Positions 57,201 through 64,000 of a stretch of DNA of 64,000 bases are shown one piece after another. Location of the stretch: assembly GCF_963576545.1 (NCBI RefSeq), contig NC_083639.1, positions 18,667,118 through 18,731,117 on the forward strand, in the 5' to 3' direction. Source of the DNA: Limanda limanda (lineage: Eukaryota; Chordata; Actinopteri; Pleuronectiformes; Pleuronectidae). The stretch's first letter is position 1. The number at the start of each line of letters is the position of its first letter. A program made the position numbers and the translations under genes. Under the pieces are notes generated by a model, which saw only the letters and a program-made list of their open reading frames with translations, searched no databases and was not told the DNA's origin.

Positions 57201-58009
57201 GTTAACCAAGGTGTCACACGCTCCTTGGAAGTGCTAATTTAGCCAAATGTTGGAATTTCATATCAAGGCGCCGGGATGCATCGAACAATGATTCGGGCCT
57301 TGCGGCTTTTAGTCACTGTCACGTTGATTGTGTAGAAAGTCAGAAGTCGTCTCGTATTAGTCACAAACAGGCGTGTTGACATATTTATTCAAATGTGAGC
57401 CGTGTGATATTTCACTGGAGGAGGTGGAGGGGGACTGCATTTGCTGTGACGCGAGACAACGGACCAGCGGCAAAAATAATAGCAGCACAAAATGTCTTCA
57501 CATGAATTCTATCTAAGTACTGTCCCCTGCATCGGTAAAAAAGGAGGGAGTTGTATTTAAGTAGTTAACCCAAAGGCTGTGAGCAAATTATACCAAACGT
57601 CCCCACACACCCGCAGGCTCCTCCTGAGATGTGCCAGTCATTTACGTGCTACCAGTCCCACTGTAAGTATCAGAGATGGCTCTTCATGCCCTTTCCTCGC
57701 AGGATAATTGGGTTTATTTTTGTCACCAAAGTGGTGGCTCTGGAACAACGCTGTCACTCCTGGCTCTAAACTGTGATGCCTTCTGATTTCATTCCTCCGT
57801 CTCTCTTTTTCAGGGGGATCGTTGACACCCCTCTCATCCAGTCGGAGAGTCTGAGGCCTCTGGTGCAGCGCTGGCTGTCAGATATCCCTGCTGGTAGACT
57901 GGCTCAAGTGACAGACCTGCAAGCCGCAGTGGTCTACTTGGCATCTGATGCCTCCGACTACATGACAGGGCATAACTTAGTCATAGAGGGTGGGCAAAGT
58001 CTGTGGTAG
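45401..58009 (+). CDS. mt-ox: MT-Ox: O-methyltransferase / short-chain dehydrogenase fusion of gadusol synthesis, 11 exons
   Basis: A bifunctional cytosolic enzyme that converts 2-epi-5-epi-valiolone to gadusol by NAD+-dependent oxidation and SAM-dependent methylation. Exons: 45401-45416, 48497-48686, 48772-48863, 48948-49180, 50266-50502, 50585-50659, 50758-50974, 51546-51754, 52999-53071, 56237-56354, 57814-58009. The total is 1,656 nt (551 residues plus stop). The methyltransferase (about 7-280) has the SAM loop [11 protein letters not shown] at 115-125 and the metal ligands expected for caffeoyl-CoA/catechol-type enzymes, Asp192 (FIDADKNNY), Asp220 and Asn221 (VDNTLF). The SDR part (about 304-551) has TGAGQGIG at 312-319, Asp337 after beta-2 (NAD preference), NNAG at 389-392, Asn414, Ser442/Ser445, and Tyr457-x3-Lys461. 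It ends [13 protein letters not shown]. Head-to-head with EEVS; no truncation seen. Confidence 0.94.
45858..45882. repeat. Poly(C) tract in MT-Ox intron 1
   Basis: 25 consecutive C, followed by GCAG. Confidence 0.98.
46132..46285 (+). repeat. Duplicated segment, copy B (MT-Ox intron 1)
   Basis: Partner of 41378-41534, about 97% identical by eye, in intron 1 of the divergently transcribed partner gene. It could be a shared control element or a young dispersed repeat. Confidence 0.95.
46905..47255 (+). repeat. Dispersed repeat family R1 in MT-Ox intron 1
   Basis: Same ordered blocks as 12400-12765, ending CTAACGACCACAAATACA...CCTCCTTGGTGCAGGTAAGG. Confidence 0.65.
47790..48165 (+). repeat. 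Fish MITE-like repeat in MT-Ox intron 1
   Basis: CCCATCGGTTTGTGACCTGC, GACACCATCTTGGTTTTCTA, GAAGACGATTTTGAAGAAGA and GTCGCCCTCTGCTGGTCATT match an abundant teleost repeat; the right end carries TCAGTCTATG. Confidence 0.65.
48497..48686 (+). CDS. mt-ox: MT-Ox exon 2
   Basis: Encodes V6 to F68, the N-terminal helices ahead of the methyltransferase Rossmann fold ([16 protein letters not shown], then SQPLAELF). The acceptor is tttccacag and the donor AA|gtatgt. Confidence 0.92.
48772..48863 (+). CDS. mt-ox: MT-Ox exon 3
   Basis: Encodes residues 70-99 ([18 protein letters not shown] to ITGHVE), a block typical of CCoAOMT-like enzymes. The acceptor is catgtgtag and the donor GAAG|gttgga. Confidence 0.92.
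48948..49180 (+). CDS. mt-ox: MT-Ox exon 4 (SAM-binding loop)
   Basis: Encodes residues 101-177 with [18 protein letters not shown] and [11 protein letters not shown] (SAM-binding acidic residue). The acceptor is ggtgacag and the donor CAG|gtgaga. Confidence 0.95.
49328..49590 (+). repeat. Fish dispersed repeat in MT-Ox intron 4
   Basis: GGTTTTCTCCAGATGCTCTG, CCCACAGTCCAAAGACATA, CCCGCCTCTCACCCAATGTC and a GGATGGATGGATG tail form a well-known abundant fish repeat. It accounts for the open frames here. Confidence 0.75.
50266..50502 (+). CDS. mt-ox: MT-Ox exon 5 (methyltransferase metal site)
   Basis: 79 codons, residues 178-256, with [19 protein letters not shown] and [14 protein letters not shown]. 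The acceptor is ccccttcag. The donor CAG|gttcag is GT but weak; reading through adds only seven codons before a stop. Confidence 0.92.
50585..50659 (+). CDS. mt-ox: MT-Ox exon 6 (end of methyltransferase)
   Basis: 25 codons, residues 257-281, [16 protein letters not shown], the final strands of the methyltransferase. The acceptor is gtttaaag and the donor CAG|gtgcag. Phase 0 on both sides, so the domain ends near an exon border. Confidence 0.92.
50758..50974 (+). CDS. mt-ox: MT-Ox exon 7 (linker and SDR nucleotide-binding start)
   Basis: Residues 282-353. A roughly 22-residue linker leads into [20 protein letters not shown] and AVVDMDKVK. The acceptor is ttcttag and the donor AAAG|gtaagg. 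Confidence 0.94.
51118..51171. repeat. ATT microsatellite in MT-Ox intron 7
   Basis: Tandem TTA/ATT units, slightly interrupted. Confidence 0.95.
51546..51754 (+). CDS. mt-ox: MT-Ox exon 8 (SDR core)
   Basis: Residues 355-423 with [10 protein letters not shown] and [13 protein letters not shown]. The acceptor is tgatacag and the donor CAG|gtgtgt, directly followed by a long GT microsatellite. Confidence 0.94.
51788..51832. repeat. GT microsatellite in MT-Ox intron 8
   Basis: About 22 GT units starting some 30 bp after the exon 8 donor. Confidence 0.97.
52999..53071 (+). CDS. mt-ox: MT-Ox exon 9 (SDR catalytic Ser)
   Basis: Residues 424-447, [24 protein letters not shown], containing the Ser442/Ser445 candidates for the catalytic serine. 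The acceptor is tgctttag and the donor ATAG|gtgagt. Confidence 0.93.
53603..53620. repeat. G-run in MT-Ox intron 9
   Basis: 13 G followed by CGGGG; a G-quadruplex-prone site. Confidence 0.9.
54122..54218. repeat. Long CA microsatellite in MT-Ox intron 9
   Basis: About 44 uninterrupted CA units from 54122, then CG-interrupted units. A shorter CA run lies at 54366-54388. Open frames here are repeat artefacts. Confidence 0.98.
56237..56354 (+). CDS. mt-ox: MT-Ox exon 10 (SDR Tyr-x3-Lys)
   Basis: Residues 449-486, with [17 protein letters not shown] (Tyr457, Lys461) and RVNCISP. The acceptor is gccctgcag and the donor CC|gtgagt. Confidence 0.94.
56355..57813. other. MT-Ox intron 10 with conserved non-coding-like blocks
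   Basis: 56,880-57,340 contains GCTAATTTTAATTTGC, ATATGCATAAAA, CAATTAGCGCTCGCGAG and GTGCTAATTTAGCC, dense in homeodomain and octamer-type words. No repeat or coding sequence recognised. Confidence 0.35.
57814..58009 (+). CDS. mt-ox: MT-Ox exon 11 (C-terminal)
   Basis: Residues 488-551, [19 protein letters not shown] to [15 protein letters not shown], then TAG. The acceptor is cctttttcag-like (tctctttttcag). Confidence 0.94.
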
Positions 58010-58345
58010 AGGAGGGAGATGGAAACTTTGTTCCTCACTCACCTGGGATCAGTTTCAGAAAAAGGTGGCGTTCACATTATCTCTCTTTTAAGCACTTACA
58101 GGAGCACCATTTTATGCCCATATCAGTATTGAATTACACATTAAACCAATTTCAAAAAAAGTATTGTAACTGAATGTTTAGTTGTTGTTCAGCTCTGATC
58201 TATGTAAGACAGGTCTGATCCTGTATACGTTCAGTTTGATGTCCCCACTGTTATAAATGTTTCAAACGTAACTTGTATGTGGGAAAAAACAGTGTCAGTA
58301 AGTTGAAAATTGAAGTATAACTATTGAGAAATAAAATTGTGCAAC
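58010..58345 (+). other. mt-ox: MT-Ox 3' UTR with poly(A) signal
   Basis: AATAAA at 58330-58335 lies about 320 bp after the stop and is followed by a T-rich stretch, a standard arrangement for 3' end formation. Confidence 0.65.
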
Positions 58346-61300
58346 AAACAGCCGGCTTCTTGTTATTTTTTTGTTTTGCTGACTTGTTTAAGAAAAGTCC
58401 AAAAGTGAAATGGAAAATAGTAACTCGTAAGAGTTTTGTCACAATTTCTGCTCCTTATTCTCCTGACATTTGCATAAACTGAATAGTGTATATTTTGTGT
58501 ATTTAATGCTTTTGAAAGAAACTTGTCTTTTTCCACACACTGAAAAGTATTCATTATTATAGTTTTTTATATAAGTGTGAGGCTTATTTACAGTACAATG
58601 CATGCCAGACTTCATGTGTGATTTCTGACATATAAATGGAAAATATTTAGTTCATTTTTAATCTCGCTGATGTTCACCTGATATATGATTATGCATTGAT
58701 GTCAGTGTGCTTCTGTATTTCTTGGTGAGCCAAAGCAGTAATTGGTTGTATAAAAGGAGCAACACAACTGTATAATGAGTATTGAACTGGGAGTAATGCA
58801 AATATGAGATATGTATCTGAATTTTTCAAGATAGACGTGTGTAATTTGCTTCACATTACTAATGGGAAATCAGTAGTGAAACTGTATGAAGCCTACTGTC
58901 ATTTCAATTGTGTGCGTGTGCAGAATATTTTCAGTGAGAGTTGTGTTTTTAGATCTGTAGTGGAAGCAGAGATTGTATGTTTCATGCAGGTGCAAAAGTG
59001 AATGTGAATTTTTCATTAATACAGAGACAGCCTGCAGTGTGCAGCCATGTTTCCAGAAACAAAGTAATGGAATTATTCTACTCCCTTAATTTGCACCAAT
59101 TTCCAACACTAAGCTGCATTACTGACACCAGGAGTAAAACCGTGTATTAGCTTTAAACTCTAGTAAAAATAACAGAAAGTGCGAAATACAAGATGGTGGA
59201 TTCAGGGATGACCACCAGTTTACTTTCACACTAGAGCAGGATACCAGTGAGCTGTAATATGCCCTGTCTGCACCTTGACTTACCGCTCCCCCCGGACTCT
59301 CGTGCACCATGTGCAGGATTACGGCATCCCAGTCCACCTCTCTGCAGCTCTTTCCTGCCAAATGGTCCCTACAAGTGGTGCTTGTGAGTGCCATCTTAAT
59401 TGCTCCATTAACTGTTTGTGTGCTGAGAAACAATACTTAAAGGGGAGGTTGGCCGAGGACATGACCCTGACCACTGCAATTATGTGAAAAGTAGTGGCCA
59501 ATTAGCACTCTCTGCAATGTGACACTGTTGGTGTTTGTGTGGGCAACTTCAATTTCTCACTGTTACTGACCGTCCGCCGATTTACATAATTGGGGGATTG
59601 GTCATTAATGGGAATGGCGCGTGAGAGGATCCCATTAAGATATGGAGTGAGATCTGATCATCTCCTCTGCTCGTGTGCTATTTATCTCCAGCTGTATTGG
59701 CACATTAGGTATTATTAGGATTCTTATCCCCATATTTCAAAGTAAAATATCTAACTCTGGCATGTCACATTCATGCAGGGTTTTTGCAGAAATTGTTCAG
59801 AGGAAGGCAACTCTTCTTGTTTAAGGCAGTTTCAGTGTCCTGCCACTGAGGGGCAGTATGAAGACAGGCAGCGGGAGCACTGACACAAGGACACAAAGTT
59901 ACAGGAGGTTATCACATTATTTGCTATCATCTAAAGGTAATAACACTGAACTCTGCCTTATGTGTATGTGAGGAGATTGGGATAAAATAAGAACACCTTG
60001 CCAATTCTGCTGAATAAATACTAATATATATTTTCAATTAAATGTGGTTTGATAGTGGACAGTTACATTTCGAATGCATTAAAAATGTAATTATATCTGT
60101 TATTTTGTCAAGAGGAGATTGGAATAATTCTTAAAGTTGAGAGAAAATTAAGAGCAAATAAGAATCTATAACAGCGGATGATAAAGTGTCATTTACACCA
60201 GCATCTATGGACCAAATCTTTACTCAAGACAAACAGGATTCAGGTTAAACTCATTCATTCATATTTTTCAGAGTTGAATGAAACTGAGACATTATGTGGT
60301 TGGTTTTGAGGGTTACAGGTACTAAAACGACTGTTTTATCCCAAAGCCAACCCAGACCAAAAGCCTTTTTGTTCCCAGCCCTTGTATTTCCTGCTAACTC
60401 CCATCCTTCAGGTTCAGTGTGTAAACTGTTGTTTTGCCGTCATGTTTTGCACCACATTAAACTCTTTCAGAGCGCTCTCGCAGAGGACTTGTTTTCCTTT
60501 ACAATTGCCGCCAAAAGAGCCAAATCCATTGTTTGAGCAGAAAAATGTGATACACCCTCAAACACCGCGGCCTGCTTCATGAGGTGTAAGTGATCTTGAA
60601 TCCATTATTTATGACCTCCTTTTTGCTGCCATTACACTGAAGAGCGGGACCCGGTTGTACACGGCGCTGTTGTGCTAAACAGTTCTCCAGCAGAAAAAGC
60701 CACTTGCGTCTTCACACTTCAAATCTGCTCTGATTAATGCTCGACTCAGTCGCTGCGTGCAACATTTTACAGCGGCGGCCGTTCAGAGGGAGACCTGGGT
60801 CGATGCCGAACAACACGATGAGGCAATGGGTGTTGCTGAGCAGGCTGTGTCCTGGTGACAAGAATGCCCAGGGGTTTATGGGTGACATATTAACATTTGA
60901 CAGTATCAATACAGTTTTATTGATGGACTACAGCGTCCTGTTACAGACCCAGTCGGCGAGGTGTTTGAAGATGAAATGTTATACCTTATAAATTGAGTTG
61001 AGCCCCCTGATGCTATCATCTGAGGTAGCACTGTGCAAAAGCAAAAGGAAATGTCAACATGTATCTTCTAATAAGGTCTAGTGGTGCTCTGTGAACTTCA
61101 AACTTAACGACCCAAGACGATTTAATTTGACTAATTACCTGATGGAAAATCGGATCTTCATTGCGCCAAAATAGACTTGGGCATGTCTAAAATATATGTC
61201 GAAGTTTTAGCTGTCAGACATTCAGGATTATTTATATGAAATGTTTTAGTCCATTAAATAAAAAAAAACAATAGTTCAAAAAGATAAAACAAATAAATTT

Positions 61301-61446
61301 CCTATCATATCATCCAGCTGTTTGTTTAAACATAGACACAAAAAAGATTCTCTTTATACTCTGTCGCACTTAAAGCAATAGTTTCACATTTGACCAATGA
61401 AAACATCAAAACCAAAATAAAATCACATTTTATTTTTACATATTAA
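58346..61446. other. Non-coding DNA beyond MT-Ox
   Basis: No exon recognised. 59,270-59,720 is non-repetitive and enhancer-like (for example TTAATTGCTCCATTAACTG). No FRMD4B exon identified. Confidence 0.35.
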
Positions 61447-61712
61447 CCATAGACCGTATATAAAGATTGGCCATGCCAAACATTTCCAGATATAAATGCT
61501 GCCATCTTGCACAGTAATGATCGAGGGATTAGGCGACAGTTTCGAGGTCCTGTTGTAACACATCAAATCACAAGTCATTTGACCTGACTTTTAAGTTTGA
61601 TCTTTGTCCTATCCACTCGCATGAAGGAGGTGGGATATGTGACCTATACTGCCGCAAGCCACCAGGTGGCGATGAAGACGCTTCGGGAGACATCTTTATT
61701 TACAGTCTATGG
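61447..61712. mobile_element. PIF/Harbinger-type MITE
   Basis: Terminal inverted repeats CCATAGACCGTATATAAAGA and the inverse of TCTTTATTTACAGTCTATGG match at 18 of 20 positions. The 3-bp flanks are TAA on both sides (61444-61446, 61713-61715), fitting the TWA target of Harbinger elements. The interior CCACCAGGTGGCGATGAAGA is typical of fish copies. Confidence 0.75.
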
Positions 61713-61734
61713 TAATAAACAAACAAGATATTAC

Positions 61735-61915
61735 CTGTTATTGAGCAGGAGGAGGCTGTTTGGCATTTTGGTATATCCAGACAGAATCAACAGTTTTAAC
61801 TTAATTTTTGCAAAGCTAAGCTAACTTGCTAATCAACCTATAGCTTCTTATTTAGCATAGGAGTTGTATGATTCTTCTCATGTAACTCTCAGGAAGAAAG
61901 CAAGCAATTTATTTA
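61735..61915 (-). repeat. Dispersed repeat family R3, inverted copy
   Basis: GCAAAGCTAAGCTAACTTGC, TAGCTTCTTATTTAGCATAG and CTTCTCATGTAACTCTCAGG are the reverse-strand form of the family at 34855-35040. Confidence 0.6.
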
Positions 61916-63600
61916 TTTAAGTTAATTTCCTCATTAAAAAGCACCTTGGCACCCACTATTGTTTCGTTGTGATCTGATTTAATTTGAAGCATCGAGTGCG
62001 ATGAGCCCTTGTGTTCTCCTGTGCTGCTCTTGACTCGATGAAGGCTGTGGATCATTGTCTACCACTGTTTGATATCTCATGTGTTATTCATTGAAAAGCT
62101 GTTTTGCTGTTTGCGCTCCTCATGCTTCCTGCTGACTTTACATGGTGTCACTTTAACCGGCTGCTGTGTGTACTCAGAAGGATTGCCAATAAATAGAAGT
62201 GGAAGGTTTTTGTCAAGCTGCATTATTATTTTGTGTTCTCTTCGAATGTTTGTGAGGTGACTTGCACAATCAGGGACTCATAGAATCATGTTTCACATAC
62301 TTTTAATATCTCCGCTTTAAAACACAGGGTTTTTCATAATCAAATGAAATGAATCACAATCACATCCAAACATACCTGATGTGTTCTTCTCTCATTATTT
62401 GTCATGAGTGGAATAATATTTATCATGCACCAGTCTTGTTGGTATTAAGTTTGATTCTAATACATTTAGCTAACACAATCATGATTTTTTTTGCCTCCAT
62501 TGACCCATCAAGAGGTAACTAAAAAAACAATTCAAATGTCCACATCGTAAAGGTATCAGGCTTTTATTCAACATTAATACCAAGCTGGGGAAACATTGCA
62601 CTCCGAGTTCTCTAATTACAATGCAGCTAATGTATTATTTCCACCCCATGTGGGATTACTTTCATCTTCCCCATTAAGATGCACATTTTGTTTGGATACT
62701 CAAATTACAAACCCCATATTAAATCTGACTGTGCAAAAGGCATTGATCATAGCCCCGATAGCTGCACTCCAACTTTGATTTAATTTGCACTTCCATTAAT
62801 ATCTATGAGACGTCCGATTGTCGTCTTGGGCATATTGATGGTATTGTAAGCCCTGCCTTCATATAATGTTCCCCAGCGGCAATGAGGAAATGTTACAGAG
62901 AATTAGGCCGAGAAGCAGGCTCAGTGGAACTGGCACTGCAGTCGGAAATTCATTACCCTAATAAATAGAGGGGGGAAATAGCAGAAATCTTAAGAGAGAT
63001 TTCTCTCTTCCGCCTCCTCTCTCTCGCTCTCTCTCCCACCACAAAAACACAAAAAAGCCCTCACTTTGGCCAGAGAGTGGGTGACTGGAACATAGGTGCC
63101 TCTTATTATTGCTGTCTGTGCACCCAGAGGACTTCTTGGGACCCTAAGAAGTCTTCAAAATGGGCCCAATGATTCAATAGAGAAGCAGTCACTTACTGTA
63201 TGTCCATCATGAGGCTTTATGTCTACACAACTGTATATGGCTGCATCGCTGATTATTACATCAATGAGCTTAAATCTCATTAAAATCTTCAGAATAGGAT
63301 TAAATGGCATTATTAAAAGAAAGTACAAGTACAACTCCAGTAGTAGATTCAGTCGCAGCTAGATAAGTGTCAAGCCACGCTGATTTCTTATGTTGATTAA
63401 TGAAGTGCCAGCTGAGTATATGTACTGTTCTCTTCCTTTGTGGAGGCCTTGACATGATGTTTTCTATGGGGAAAACAATGGTGGAGCCAAGAGACATGAG
63501 TTATGCTGTAATTAATGCAATCATGAAGATGAAAATAGCTGTTGTTGCAGCAAGAAAACGACAATGAAGAGCGTGTGAACTGAAGGAGGAAGAAGATTCA
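61916..63600. other. Non-coding, no gene recognised
   Basis: AT-rich with a CT-rich tract at 62999-63040. Several non-repetitive stretches (62,590-63,000) look conserved-like, but this cannot be tested here. Confidence 0.35.
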
Positions 63601-63673
63601 TTGTTGGGTGACTGCGTTCGGAGACCGGGCGGTCCTCCGAGGCCGTCGCCGCGGCTCGACAGTGTATCTTTCG
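63601..63673 (+). other. GC-rich patch ending in a strong splice donor (possible 5' exon)
   Basis: CpG-rich sequence around GGCCGTCGCCGCGGCTCGAC ends TTTCG|gtaaga. It could be an untranslated first exon of a gene to the right (FRMD4B is the expected neighbour). No ATG-led frame supports coding. Confidence 0.2.
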
Positions 63674-64000
63674 GTAAGAGGCATCTCCGAAACAAATATG
63701 TTTTACTGCGTCCCTCATTTCCTGCATTTTATTCCAGACAACAGCGAGCTTTTTCAGTGGATGGCACAATTTCCCTTTTTGTTTTCAAAAAAAAGGGGGA
63801 GGGCTGCGCTTCTCTTACGATTCTGCCAGAGTGATTCATTTGCAGGTCATTAAAAAACTCGTCTTTTGAAAGCGTTAGGCTGCTCAGGTGGCGAAGCCTG
63901 TGCAGGGGAGACATGTCGTAAATAAAGGCAGCTACATTTCAAATGCCATAAATAGGGGACACCTAAGGACCTTGCATGATTGCAGACATCTAATCATTTA

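Noticed and set aside
58346..64000. Search for FRMD4B exons
   Set aside because: None of the open frames on either strand resembles FERM or other FRMD4B segments; the gene probably lies beyond the window.

Overview
The window is nuclear DNA from a teleost fish, probably a percomorph. It is AT-rich and intron-rich, carries CA/GT and ATT microsatellites, and is full of short repeats of kinds common in fish genomes, plus decayed L2-type LINEs and a hAT transposon. There is no bacterial-style gene organisation. The coding content is three split genes in the middle and right of the window, and both ends are non-coding as far as can be read.

Layout. From 1 to 31,000 is intergenic or distal 5' DNA of mitfa. 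It holds dispersed repeats, three decayed LINE stretches (about 21.1-22.3, 24.0-25.4 and 29.4-30.5 kb), a clean hAT insertion nested in one of them, and a diverged exon resembling MITF exon 1B (14,708-14,932). From 31,057 to 35,941 (+) lies mitfa, starting with the melanocyte-type (M) first exon. I reconstruct nine coding exons and 405 residues, with a promoter that keeps a SOX-like site, a perfect CRE and a TATA-like box. From 38,347 to 41,879 (-) lies a five-exon, 458-residue sugar-phosphate cyclase of the 2-epi-5-epi-valiolone synthase (EEVS) type, tail-to-tail with mitfa. From 45,401 to 58,009 (+) lies an eleven-exon, 551-residue fusion of an O-methyltransferase and a short-chain dehydrogenase (MT-Ox), head-to-head with EEVS across 3.5 kb. 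From 58,000 to 64,000 is non-coding, with repeats and some conserved-looking sequence.

How the genes work together. EEVS and MT-Ox form the vertebrate gadusol (UV-sunscreen) pathway: EEVS cyclises sedoheptulose 7-phosphate to 2-epi-5-epi-valiolone, and MT-Ox oxidises and methylates that product to gadusol. The pair is known to sit between MITF and FRMD4B in fishes, amphibians, reptiles and birds, and the arrangement here fits; I found no FRMD4B exon inside the window. Both genes are intact at every catalytic motif I could check, and every exon junction closes in frame, so this species should be able to make gadusol. The least expected observation is a roughly 155-bp segment, about 97% identical, present once in intron 1 of EEVS and once in intron 1 of MT-Ox.

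Limits. Exon boundaries come from reading splice sites and frame by eye and from family knowledge. UTR ends, transcription start sites and repeat family names are approximate.
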